Origin: Arcuatula senhousia
Taxonomy: Eukaryota > Mollusca > Bivalvia > Mytilida > Mytilidae
Reading direction: 5' to 3'
Assembly: GCA_963971305.1 (NCBI GenBank)
Contig: OZ020316.1
Coordinates: forward strand, 14,836,745-14,900,744
Length of the DNA stretch: 64,000 nucleotides
Below the pieces are notes generated by a model. It did no database searches. It was not told the DNA's origin and saw nothing but the letters and a program-made list of their open reading frames with translations. This document shows, piece by piece, positions 29,001-36,482 of this stretch (position 1 is its first letter; every line of letters begins with the position of its first letter). A program made the position numbers and the translations under genes.

Positions 29001-29867
29001 AGAGAGATCAAATTATTTCGAGAAAAAAAATTGAACATCGTCTGGAAAATCCCTGCCAGTATTTGGCAAAAAATCACTCAGGGATAAAGTTACAAATAAT
29101 TTTCGATTGTAAATCATCAAATCTTCAGATTTAAATCCTGTAAAAACCCTCTTTGACATCACAACCGTTCATAAAATTGACGACTTCTTCGTCATCACTC
29201 TAATTTACATCCGCCATTTTGAGACATTTTTCAATCACATTTATTTACTTTTTATTTTTCATGATAAACAGTAAAAACACCCGAGAAACCTGAAAATAAT
29301 TGAAATTTTATCCAATCACAACCGTTAAAAGAATTAACATACGTCATTTCCGATAAGGATTTCCCTTTGTTGCTTAGAAACTACGATAAACACATGGGTC
29401 CGAGAAACGACAATAGTCTCGCGTAGCAATGCCAGTTTGAATAATCGGAACGACAATTGTCGCGCGTAGCAGGCTAAGGGTTAACTTAAAAACAAGAAGA
29501 AAGTTGTGTTTATACTCAAATTCAGAATAGTGGTACCTTTATCAATTGAATTTAAATGACACCAACAGGTTTGACAATTAGGTGTCTCAAGAGAAGAAAG
29601 AGGTTTATTATTAGGTCAGTGAAGTTGGTCAGCCATGAAACTTTTTCGTTACTTTAAAACATAAAATGCAACATTTAAATTGATATATTACAGGTATTTG
29701 ACTATGAAGACCAGGCCAGGAAACCATTACAGGCAGATAGCGATTCAGAGGATGAATTAAGTAGTTATCATGAACACAGCGACAGTTCTGATGATGAAGG
29801 AGAGACTGTAATTAAACAAAAAGTGGGCGGAGAATTAGAGTGGGACGATTCTACAATGTCAATCTAA
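7844..29867 (+). CDS. CLSTN: Calsyntenin gene, 15 coding exons, 5' partial
   Basis: Fifteen exons with GT/AG borders and compatible phases join into one frame of about 906 residues ending in a stop at 29865-29867. Calsyntenins are type I neuronal and postsynaptic membrane proteins that link vesicle cargo to kinesin-1 and act in synapse organisation. Seen here in order: cadherin material (exons 1-3), LNS/LamG-like domain (exons 4-9), a calsyntenin-specific ectodomain (exons 10-13), a membrane segment and tail (exons 14-15). The order and many local motifs match vertebrate calsyntenin, for example YEIITPxVPF, HIGKGCDRDTYS, VVGACWQ, YLAGLSIL and the tail EWDDS. Vertebrate CLSTN1 is about 980 residues, so roughly 70 N-terminal residues (signal peptide and start of cadherin 1) lie upstream. 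No matching exon was seen in 1-7843. The identity is firm; the paralogue class (1/2/3) cannot be assigned, and molluscs may have only one. Confidence 0.95.
8037..8706. other. Calsyntenin intron 1 (window numbering)
   Basis: 670-base intron between exons 1 and 2. Half of it is the foldback element at 8351-8668; the rest is plain AT-rich sequence. Confidence 0.85.
8351..8668. mobile_element. MITE with GGCCGGTACACA-type inverted termini
   Basis: The left end ggccggtacacacgatgaaa and the right end (inverted, tttcatcctgtgtactggg) pair over about 30 bases. Internal words ttgcatgaaact and agttgcatacaact are also inverted. About 318 bp, non-coding, ending about 40 bases before the acceptor of calsyntenin exon 2. 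A clean target duplication could not be read. Confidence 0.6.
8707..8915 (+). CDS. CLSTN: Calsyntenin exon 2: cadherin 1/2 linker and cadherin repeat 2
   Basis: Acceptor ttattttag, donor gtaggt; phase 2 in, phase 1 out. About 70 residues. VKVLDVDEFSPKF is the inter-cadherin calcium linker (DxDExxP type), REGKLYDS carries the glutamate of the next repeat, ALDQDES is the LDxD-type calcium motif, and CGYEIITPGVPFSVD is strongly conserved in calsyntenins. A foldback element ends only about 40 bases upstream of the acceptor. Confidence 0.93.
9896..10060 (+). repeat. Dispersed repeat family, copy B
   Basis: Diverged copy sharing aacagttttctcagcaa and gttgatatttg with copy A, followed by the tttccc/tggcc tail. 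Confidence 0.45.
13808..13879. repeat. 24-bp tandem repeat, three exact copies
   Basis: Three adjacent identical units of tatattttgtacttgtacaa + tctt. Each unit holds the palindrome TTGTACTTGTACAA. Confidence 0.9.
16489..16635 (+). CDS. CLSTN: Calsyntenin exon 3: end of cadherin repeat 2
   Basis: Acceptor ttttttcag, donor gtaggt; phase 1 in and out. 49 codons including YIIQVVAKDCGDKKSKPISI and KEVCKSGWKG, matching the family pattern YDCGKK...C..GW.G that closes the cadherin region. It follows a 7.6-kb intron, the longest within the coding part visible here. Confidence 0.93.
16636..17030. other. Calsyntenin intron 3
   Basis: 395-base intron; nothing beyond splice signals and a T-rich acceptor tract. 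Confidence 0.85.
17031..17219 (+). CDS. CLSTN: Calsyntenin exon 4: start of LNS/LamG-like region
   Basis: Acceptor ttttaacag, donor gtaggt; phase 1 in and out. 63 codons. Cysteine-bearing segment DWCETCEAETVSMKLHL followed by RHIGKGCDRDTYS, which is nearly invariant in animal calsyntenins. The exon ends at LCG, where the next exon supplies the LLPSP motif. Confidence 0.94.
17220..17547. other. Calsyntenin intron 4 with dispersed repeat copy C
   Basis: 328-base intron largely occupied (17337-17480) by a copy of the ttttctcatcaactactc...cttcctgt dispersed repeat. Confidence 0.6.
17548..17820 (+). CDS. CLSTN: Calsyntenin exon 5: LNS/LamG-like domain, first half
   Basis: Acceptor actacag, donor gtaaga; phase 1 in and out. 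91 codons with IDLLPSPG, LPTDDGKESDQIFYFNGK and FTVSTWMKHSF, matching LPTDNGxxSDQVFEFNG and FTISVWMRH of vertebrate members. One N-glycosylation sequon (NHT). Ends in the acidic loop ILCMGDGDG. Confidence 0.94.
17821..18521. other. Calsyntenin intron 5 with dispersed repeat copy D
   Basis: 701-base intron. 17905-18060 is a further copy of the dispersed family (ttttctcagcagctacatatcacagctacttgat split over two words). 18298-18340 matches a second small dispersed family (aagaatatctc..aagacat) also near 23050 and 33773. Confidence 0.55.
18522..18703 (+). CDS. CLSTN: Calsyntenin exon 6: LNS/LamG-like domain, middle
   Basis: Acceptor tttgtatag, donor gtatga; phase 1 in, phase 0 out. About 60 residues with MNRHHYAMYVHDEKLIFLLR and NDNQWHHYAISVDFPE, matching the conserved NRHHYSLYVH...L.FLFR and EEWHHYVLNVEFP of the family; WHHY is the LamG core strand. 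Confidence 0.95.
18704..19936. other. Calsyntenin intron 6 with dispersed repeat copy E
   Basis: 1.2-kb intron. 18945-19185 is the longest diverged copy of the dispersed family. A word of exon 6 context (gaggtatgattttatgtcat) is partly repeated at about 18820 (gaggtataattatatgtcat). Confidence 0.55.
19937..20066 (+). CDS. CLSTN: Calsyntenin exon 7: LNS/LamG-like domain
   Basis: Acceptor cttgtag, donor gtaaaa; phase 0 in, phase 1 out. 43 codons. VRLYIDGMMLIPDQNN is the LamG LYVDG strand, and KLVVGACWQG matches the vertebrate LVVGACWQ. Confidence 0.94.
20067..20626. other. Calsyntenin intron 7 with internal duplication
   Basis: 560-base intron containing an imperfect ~90-base direct duplication. 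The words cttcagatagc, agatgctataaggg and tgggaggaacactgca, followed by ttgaatttagttgttctttt, occur near 20265-20350 and again near 20518-20602. Confidence 0.8.
20627..20781 (+). CDS. CLSTN: Calsyntenin exon 8: end of LamG fold
   Basis: Acceptor atatttcag, donor gtaagt; phase 1 in, phase 0 out. 52 residues with FGKYFRGYLAGLSILKDK and a C-x3-C pair (IRCLNDCQE), matching FFRGNLAGLTLRSGK and CLYTC. The last ~37 bases plus the donor are the source of the tandem repeats that fill the following intron. Confidence 0.93.
20745..21165 (+). repeat. Exon-derived minisatellite, about 63-bp unit
   Basis: The first unit is the end of calsyntenin exon 8 plus its donor; six further diverged units fill the next intron. 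Shared words are gaattccatgccctctctca, gatggaaagtgg and gttctaaaaatagatctagg. Copies keep or lose the GTAAGT donor (kept near 20972 and 21091, GTAAGG at 20847, GTTAAT at 20910, lost in the fifth). The array therefore spread from the exon-intron junction itself. Confidence 0.92.
21201..21352 (+). CDS. CLSTN: Calsyntenin exon 9: post-LamG region
   Basis: Acceptor ttattttcag, donor gtaagt; phase 0 in, phase 2 out. About 51 residues. HEVSYINSRRFPTPGRR matches the calsyntenin HISYLNSRQFPTPGIRR nearly position for position. Confidence 0.95.
21353..21948. other. Calsyntenin intron 9
   Basis: 596-base intron; contains ctcctgctagattttcaagc-type unique sequence only, nothing further seen. Confidence 0.8.
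21949..22238 (+). CDS. CLSTN: Calsyntenin exon 10: variable ectodomain
   Basis: Acceptor tttatttcag, donor gtaagt; phase 2 in, phase 1 out. Longest exon, about 97 residues. YIMVQQASDPTITIEG matches YVMVLQPEEPKISLSG; the rest (acidic DSEEEAVYN, then a Lys/Gln-rich helix ending LRQR) is poorly conserved, as in other calsyntenins. Confidence 0.9.
22239..23961. other. Calsyntenin intron 10
   Basis: 1.7-kb AT-rich intron. Near 23050-23165 it has a copy of the small dispersed family (aagaatatgtccataagacat, then ccccatctcgca). No exon supported. Confidence 0.75.
23962..24126 (+). CDS. CLSTN: Calsyntenin exon 11: ectodomain
   Basis: Acceptor ttattgtag, donor gtaagt; phase 1 in and out. 55 codons. 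LLLDKCTIHADPPLELPTER and VMTQFNMKLESSET correspond to DTCEVTVEGEELNHEQESL and the ...SELGMTF stretch of vertebrate calsyntenin. Confidence 0.9.
24127..24784. other. Calsyntenin intron 11
   Basis: 658-base AT-rich intron with no recognisable element. Confidence 0.8.
24785..24930 (+). CDS. CLSTN: Calsyntenin exon 12: ectodomain
   Basis: Acceptor tattacag, donor gtgaga; phase 1 in, phase 0 out. 49 codons. NYELILQGVTYFHDKPKNLD and RKFILSCSSQNGRFVSNQFE match SYEEVLHLLRYRNW and RKFKLICSELNGRYISNEFK. Confidence 0.93.
25039..25310. mobile_element. Long-armed foldback MITE in calsyntenin intron 12
   Basis: Arms of about 105 bases pair end to end: gaacaaggtattat on the left against the inverse of aataacaccctgttc on the right, then ctggaattattttgg, gactaagccttactaagg and ggttagtcatgc with inverted partners. 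The centre of about 60 bases contains gttagttagtttacacaata. Non-coding. It occupies nearly half the 635-base intron. Confidence 0.8.
25566..25701 (+). CDS. CLSTN: Calsyntenin exon 13: juxtamembrane stalk
   Basis: Acceptor aatttcag, donor gtaaga; phase 0 in, phase 1 out. 45 codons, rich in His, Gln, Ser and Pro. This is a disordered stalk equivalent to the HxxxPMEHANHMAAQP segment of vertebrate members, the region where ectodomain shedding occurs in the family. Confidence 0.88.
26201..26337. mobile_element. Small palindromic MITE in calsyntenin intron 13
   Basis: Termini ACACAGGGTTTTCCATA and TATGGAAAACCCTGTGT are a perfect 17-bp inverted pair. Inside, cccatattagg words are inverted against ctaatatggg around tctcggcttacgcctcga. 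137 bp, non-coding, a candidate strong cruciform. Confidence 0.8.
26518..26699 (+). CDS. CLSTN: Calsyntenin exon 14: transmembrane segment and first kinesin-binding motif
   Basis: Acceptor tttcttcag, donor gtaggg; phase 1 in, phase 0 out. 61 codons. Membrane helix VAIIVVCVGFLMFMIILGVV, then the stop-transfer RIRATHRK, then MEWDNSELNITVNPIE. The last is the first tryptophan-acidic kinesin-light-chain motif, which is MDWDDSALTITVNPME in vertebrates. Here the second aspartate is asparagine. If the downstream intron were retained, the frame would add VGTISKL and stop at 26721-26723. Confidence 0.96.
26700..29693. other. Last calsyntenin intron, 3.0 kb
   Basis: Separates the two kinesin-binding motifs. 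It holds an unusually long open frame (27982-28530, no ATG near its start; first ATG near 28087), unexplained. Also present: a CpG-rich patch (29340-29480) with a 22-bp direct repeat, and a minus-strand ATGGCGGATG context near 29205 that hits a stop after five codons. Confidence 0.6.
27982..28530 (+). other. Unexplained 183-codon open frame in last calsyntenin intron
   Basis: A stop-free stretch preceded by an in-frame TAA (27979-27981) and closed by TGA at 28528-28530. There is no ATG at its start. The predicted product is hydrophobic (LLFLAGYEILSMFIYFM, LTIIFINTAIATGSG, ICWIYFFQIF). For DNA this AT-rich, an open run of this length is unlikely by chance, but no family is recognised and no convincing splice sites frame it. 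It may be a relic of an inserted gene or element. Confidence 0.3.
29694..29867 (+). CDS. CLSTN: Calsyntenin exon 15: acidic tail, second kinesin motif, stop
   Basis: Acceptor attacag; phase 0. 57 residues plus stop. DSDSEDELSSYHEHSDSSDD is the calcium-binding acidic stretch of the family. The C-terminus LEWDDSTMSI matches the vertebrate LEWDDSTLSY, the second kinesin-light-chain motif. It follows a 3.0-kb intron. Confidence 0.95.
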   Translation, partial: VFDYEDQARKPLQADSDSEDELSSYHEHSDSSDDEGETVIKQKVGGELEWDDSTMSI

Positions 29868-32800
29868 TCGTTGTTTAATCATGACTATCGTTGTTATCAT
29901 TCATCAAACTGCTAGACGCATGTTACTTATTTATTTTGTTATTGATATGATGGAGAAAGGGTAAACAAATGTTTTTTTTTCAGTTTGACACACCCTTTGA
30001 TCTTAAAATTATATGATTCACTTTTAAGCAAAGAAGTCAGATTTTATTTCAGTTGTTATCGTTAAGGATTTTTAACAGATATCTCGAATAATTTTTTTTT
30101 TGAATTTATGAATTATCAAATAAATAAAAAGAATTCCATAATGGTAATTAATTTCTCCAAGATTTTTTTTTTCATTGGGAGGCTTTGAATTTATTCACAC
30201 ATTCATAAGACAATGGTGCTCCATATCTTCCTATGTTTACACTATTAGGCTTATGTTTTACACATTGAAGTAAAGCATCAAAGATGCTCGGTAGAAGAAT
30301 AAAGGTGCATCATTACGATCAATGAACTTGTTTAATTTTTATACGTATTTGCAAACACATAGTGTTTTTCATTTTGATAATTCGAAAGAAAATTAAAATA
30401 AATGTATCTCCATTTGGTTAAAAATGGAATGAATTTTAAAGATACACAATTTATCCTTATAAAGGAATAAAATTTATCACATTTATTATGTTGAGAATAA
30501 ATGCTTTGAAATCATTTTCAAAGTATACTTAAAATATTATGATTACTAATCTTAATATAATTTTGGTGTTTTTCATGATAGAAATACATAATTGTGATAA
30601 ATGTGTTTATATTGATTATATTTTATTCAGTAGTTTTTTTACACTGCCATTTATGAATAAAATGAAGTTTGCTTGATTTGTAAAAAATTCAAAGCTTGTA
30701 TAACATTTTTTTCATTTAATGCTTTCTGCCAATTGGTAAGATATTTATAATTAAACTAAATGAATAAAATAAACTTGCATGGCAATTTTTTTTACATTTT
30801 AAAAAATTATTTAAACCTGCTTACAAAACATTAATAAACATAATTTTTCTTTTTAAAATTTTCTTCATATTTTAATATAACCTTTTATTTTCATAGTGCT
30901 TTTCGACATATTGTATATATATTATTTGTCATAAGAATGGTACAAGGAGGCGTTACCTATATATAGATTATGTACAAAGTCATGTGTTGAAGTAGAAATA
31001 CAAATCCGCTTTTAAAAATTCTTAAATGTAAATAGAAAGTATATTTTCAAATATAAAATAATGTGTCCATCTATGTGTTGTTTTGTGTTGGTACTTAGTT
31101 AAACCCTTTGGCTTCATGTCAATTTTTTCTTTGTGGAAATTTTTTTTTTTTTAAACAAAAAGTATATACCACATCCTTTTGCCTTATAAGTTTATGTTTT
31201 TATATATGGTCGCCAAATTTTTGTGATGGTATAATATTATTTAATCATAACAGTCTAGTATTATCAATATGATGCCAGTAACACTTTTATACACAAAACC
31301 TTCTTATAAAAAAATTTGTACAAGAAGGGTTTTTGATACGTCTCATCCTTACTCCCACTTTATCTTTAAATTAGGAAGATATCTGTTTTGGCGTCCTCAG
31401 ATTTAAGACATCTAGTGTAATTTTGATACATCTAAGCTTAAATTCCACATGATTGATAAATTTTAAGGGAGATACGTTTTGGAGTTTAGGAAAATAATGA
31501 GCTCTAATCAAAATATTTAGCTTATGTAAATAACAAACATTCCTCAGACTTTGCTTCTAAGGGCTGTGTCCAGCTAAAGGTACAAGAGACAATGGAAAAG
31601 GCACTATTAATGGCTGCATTAGGTATGCATTCCAAGTTGTATTAATTAAATGAAAGGTATTAGTTTATCTTGAAATATGTTTTAAGAATGTCTCCTGTAT
31701 GTTTTGCTGGAACAGCTCTGACTTGCTTTACATATCAGACTGTTCTGTCACATTCCACATGCATGCATAATTAAGGGTATAAAAAGTCATTTGTTTAATG
31801 AAAATTAAGTAGAGTTCTCTGTGGATAAAAATTTTAACCATGGAGGAAGCTTTAACCTAATTCATCAAATTTGATTGTTGCACAATGGAAATTGATGTCT
31901 TAATAAAACAGCCCATGGAAAAACCTGATTGAGCACTTCTTTATAAAACTGAAAAAATTGGAAGATAGTTATTTGTGATATTATGAAATAAAAGTAAATT
32001 TACTAAAATTTCTGCATGATATACCATATTTTTTTGTAACTTTTCTTTTTTGACAATAATTATTACATACATTATATTATTAAGATTTTTTTTCATCAAG
32101 TTTTGTTTTAGAATGTATTGCAATAATACAATTAAATATCCATATCACTTTAGTAGAATTTTGTGATAGTACTTTTATAGTGTGTGTGAAAAGATAGGGT
32201 TTTGCTCTATACCTTATGCCCTTACCTGATTAGTTTCGGCTTTATAATACATTTACTTCTTATGACACGGTGTTGGTGTTTTTAGTGTAAAATAATAATT
32301 CAAAAAATATTTAGCCTTAAAAAACATACAGGAACATGAGCTTTTATGAAGTTCTTCATTTTTGCCAATAATGTCACAAATAACAAAGTTCAAGATTTAT
32401 ATGGATATTTTTTTAATGAAATGCAAAATGTTAGAGTCAGTACAGTAAGATAATTATACACATCTTAAACTCTTTTGAGTTTCATTACAACTATTAGATG
32501 AAGAAAAATAACAGTTAGTGATTCTTATTTAAGTTTTAGTATGTTTTGAGATATTCCCTCCCAAGTAGTACTGTAGTGTACTGTGTAATTTACCAAATAA
32601 GTGTGATTTATTGTTATGTGTTGTGTATTTTGTTTTGTATGAATATTTGATAAGGTTGTATATATGATGTATTTTACATTTCAAATCAATGTTTTAATGA
32701 TGTTTTCAAATTATACTGAAATGGTTGTAATCTATTGTTAAAAGATATTTTTACCTTAATTTTTACATACTAATAACTTTATTTTATTAACAGCTACCAA

Positions 32801-34446
32801 TGACCTTTTGTGCTTCCCTAATACACATATTTTGTTTTTACATTTCTTAAGATACTGAATGAAAAATGGTTCTGTTTCAATAAGGGTATTTGAAATATCT
32901 TTGAAAGAAAATTTTCTATGACATATTTTTGTTAAAGTATTTTTAACGGATTGTTTATGATTTTTTCCTGCCTGATTACAATCAAGGATATTGTATCCTG
33001 TTGTACATTTCTTATATCTTTATTCTGTGTAAGAAAACATTTGAGCTTTGCTTTTGTTTTGGGCAAAATACATTTTTATGGTTACATACAAAAAACTTTC
33101 AGCTTTTTGCATGTTTCAATCATTCAATGCATTTTTAGACTTTTGTTTTTAGTTTGTATTGGTTTAGCTTTAATTTTCATAAACAGGACTGCACAATTGA
33201 AAAAAGAAAAAAAAGTTTTTTTTAAAGTTCATAAGAAGTATTTTCTAGATTTAATTTTGTCATATAATGCCAGTTTTTACTAACGGCTTAGATTCACTTT
33301 ATCAAATATAATAAATGTTTAAATTTTTAGTTAAAATGTTTTTCACAGAAGAATGTGATCAAGAATTTTTTATATGTATTCAATTTTATCATCACAGTTG
33401 AAATTTTATTTTCATGTCCGAGCTTTTCAGAAATTAAGCTTTCCTTAATTTCATTACCCTTTTGTAAAACAGTAATAGTCACTTGACCAACAACAATGTA
33501 ATAATATTTTATTAAAAACAAAATTCAGCCTTTTTGGATTTTTTTGTTTTTCCCAATTTCATAACCATTATGTAAGACAGTAAAAGTCACTTAATCATAA
33601 ACAATGTAATAATATTTTATTTAAAAACAAAATTCAGCCTCTTTGGATTTTTTTGTTTTTCGTCATTCTGTTTTAAATAAACTCTGATAAAACCATTATT
33701 ATTGTTTGTATAGCCATTTGTGATAACAGTTCTACCAGAAAAAAGGGACAGCTTATGGAACATAATCATAAAACAAGAATATCTCAAAAGACATAGGACC
33801 CCATCTCGCAGCTTGAGTTTTTTTTCCACAACCATGGAACACAAGAAAGTTAATACAAAGGGTATAATCTTATGATGTTTTTATATCCTCATATCCTGAA
33901 ATATATGTATTTCATGAATATATCATATTTCTTTTTTTGAAATATAACTTAAATCTTCAGGTAAACTCACGGATATGACCCCCCTTTTCTTTGATCAATG
34001 AACGAGACAGGTACAATCTTATAAAGATTTCTGTTTGTTCATACCCTGTTGATATGTATATAAGTTTCATGATGATACCACACTTCCTTCATGGTAAAGT
34101 AACATAACCTTGAAAGTAAATCTGACTTAGGATGGACAGATTTATGGAACCAAACACATTATGCTCCTCTATTTTCACATAGAAATTTTAACAAGTTAAT
34201 GATATCATTTTATGTATGAACTGTTGCTGAGAATCAATCTTGAACCTTCAATTATTCATACTAAACAGCTGTAAAATTTTATATCTGTAGAATTTTATGA
34301 ATAGATTAATTTGATGGAACTGTTTTATTGTGTCATTTGACAACAATGTCAATATACTCAAACCTGAGTCCAGCTTTTACAGAAGATGATGAAGAACTCT
34401 AAACCATATTACATGTCAACTCAACCTTTGTATCACAACATTAAAC
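29868..34446 (+). other. Calsyntenin 3'UTR and downstream AT-rich DNA
   Basis: AT-rich sequence without recognisable coding exons. AATAAA signals occur near 30123 and 30299 and again at several later points (around 30465, 30657 and 30763), so the 3'UTR could be about 0.26 kb or several kb long; transcript ends cannot be decided from sequence. Around 33460-33670 a ~125-base segment is duplicated side by side (ttcataacc..ggattttttgttttt). Near 33773 there is a copy of a dispersed repeat also present near 18298 and 23050. Confidence 0.6.
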
Positions 34447-34766
34447 CAGGGGCGTAGCTAAGCGTACTCTTGTACTCCAAAACGTCCACATCATTTCCAC
34501 AAAAAAAAAAAAAAAAAATAGAAAATATAGGGCTTTGGGTAGGTATATATTTACATTTTAAGTCTTGATGTATGCATATACATACTTAGCGGTGGGATTT
34601 TTTTAAGCATGCGTTGTATATTAAATCTTGGTCAGCTATATCTGTATCTTGAACGTAATAATATTACGGAAATTTTCGTGTCCCTTTTTTACACGCCGTT
34701 TAATGGCGTACTTTTAAAAACAACGTAGCATGGACTTGGTACCTAGAATAAGATAATCATCCCAAA

Positions 34767-34917
34767 ATGCAAAAGAAAATTACATATGTTTTCAATAAGA
34801 TCAATCCAAGTCAACAACCGAACATTGAAATACCAGAACAAACTTTAACGACCTCTGAAACTTCAAGTCAACCATCATGTTCCAGGAGTAAACATTCTAA
34901 CGTTAAACGCTCTTGTC
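34767..34917 (+). pseudogene. N-terminal fragment of a hAT/ZMYM-type transposase (tentative)
   Basis: The frame starts MQKKITYVFNKINPSQQPN and continues with a Ser/Thr/Pro-rich stretch (TSETSSQPSCSRSK). Short basic starts followed by a low-complexity linker are usual for hAT transposases with TTF-type zinc fingers. The frame runs on to 35003, but after about 34915 the sequence belongs to the reverse-transcriptase relic in another frame. The catalytic core is absent, so the assignment rests mainly on the surrounding termini. Confidence 0.4.
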
Positions 34918-35614
34918 AGATAACATACCCGGACTTGTTTTCAACTCTCTTATTGACAACATACTTGTTCAGTTTGGTGGACGTGTTTTTCAGCAAACAA
35001 TAGGGATTCCAATGGGCACTAATTGTGACCTTTGCTTGCTGATTTGTTTCTTCATTCATATGAAGCAGACTTCTTACAATCTCTGGAGTCTTCTAGACAA
35101 AAAAGACCGTAGACTAGCTATCTCTTTTAACCTCATGTTCCGTTATATTGATGATGTCCTTTCACTAAACAATTTTCGATTTGGTGACTTTCTCCATCTC
35201 ATATATTCCCAGGAGCTTAAGATAAAGGACACAACGAATTCTAGGAAGTCTGCTTCATATTTAGATCTACATCTCGAAATTGACACTCAAGGAAGACTTT
35301 CAACAAGGCTCTATGACAAACGTGATGACTTCGATTTTCCAATCGTCAACTTTCCCTTCTTGTGTAGCAACATTCCGTCCGCTCCAGCCTATGGAGTTTA
35401 CGTATCTCAATTGATTCGTAACTCCAGAGCGTGCGGGACTTACATCGATTTCCTTAGCAGAGTGACACGTCTGACGCAAAAATTGCTCACACAGGGTTAT
35501 GTTGCTCCTCGGTTGCTGTCTTCACTCAAGAAATTTTACGAAAGACATCATGCACTTATAGACAAATATGGGATTTCGATCTCTCAGATGAGTGCAGATG
35601 TTGGTTTGTCATAG
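34913..35614 (+). pseudogene. Reverse-transcriptase fragment (GIPMGT / YIDD type)
   Basis: About 230 codons. TIGIPMGTNC is RT motif B-like, and LMFRYIDDVLSLNNFRFGDF carries the catalytic YIDD. These are followed by YLDLHLEIDTQGRLSTRLYD, VNFPFLCSNIPSAPAYGVY and a conserved C-terminal KFYERHH. The family is common in invertebrate genomes, but I cannot assign it to a named clade; Penelope-like is possible. Between GTNC and the next motif the usual Ala-Pro-Leu run is altered, and the fingers region upstream is missing. An inactive fragment. Downstream sequence to about 36000 is probably its 3' part. Confidence 0.75.
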
Positions 35615-35884
35615 GGTTTTGTTTTGTCTTCCTTTACCGGATTTGACACGCTGAATGGACTTTTGGCAACGCGACGGGTGTGCTATAGCAAGCAGGAACT
35701 GCTTACTCTTCCGGAGCACCTGAGTTCACTCTTGTTTCGACTGGAGTTCGCGTTGTTGATTGATATTCAGTTTCTTTGTGTTTCCATGTTTTACATGTTG
35801 TCTGTTTTTGTCCCGTTCTTGTTGGTGTTTACTGGTTTTGTCGCTGCCTATTCGGACTTTTGACATTGGAAGAAGCAGAGGTGT

Positions 35885-35919
35885 CAATGGGGTATCCGAA
35901 TCATTCGGATACCCCATTG
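35885..35919. repeat. Near-perfect palindrome, 17-bp arms and 1-base loop
   Basis: CAATGGGGTATCCGAAT, one C, then its exact inverse ATTCGGATACCCCATTG. Pairing continues imperfectly outward (gaagaagcagaggt against cacctgtgcttctttc-like sequence) for about 15 more bases each side. Confidence 0.95.
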
Positions 35920-36482
35920 GTACCTGTGCTTCTTTCATTGCCCGAAGAAGACATTCGCCAACAAGATATAAAAAACCATCTACTTTCTGGATCGTGAAAA
36001 GACGCACATAGATATGAATTTCCCGTGAGGTAGGAATTTTTACGATTTTAATGTTTTATTTGAAAAATCAAACAGGGTCGCTTAGTTCGTAGTTGGAAGA
36101 AGTCCGACCGTGTAAGCACGACAGATCCCAAGACAGAAGAGAGATATATTAAGGGTTTATTATTGAGCATTCTATACTTAGCATTCCCGATTGAATTCAA
36201 TAAAGAGGGGAAAAATATCGACACCCTCAACCTTAAAAAGTCAATCAAAACAGTTAATTATACCCCTGCATGAAATGTATTTAACGGTATATAGATAGGT
36301 TCTGGGATGTCCGTCCATAAATGTATCACCGTTACGCCTTATATTACCCTTCTCGTATCTCAGTCTCGTTTTCGCAACTCTTCAAAATCTCAATGGAATT
36401 TCATGAACCTTTCACGCAATCTTTGTGACATAATGTAGGTGTGTATATATATCTCATATAACAAGTGTGGCCACTAAAAGTA

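Noticed and set aside
35624..36011. Several overlapping short frames on both strands around the palindrome
   Set aside because: They are mirror images produced by the palindrome and the 3' sequence of the RT relic; no conserved motif.
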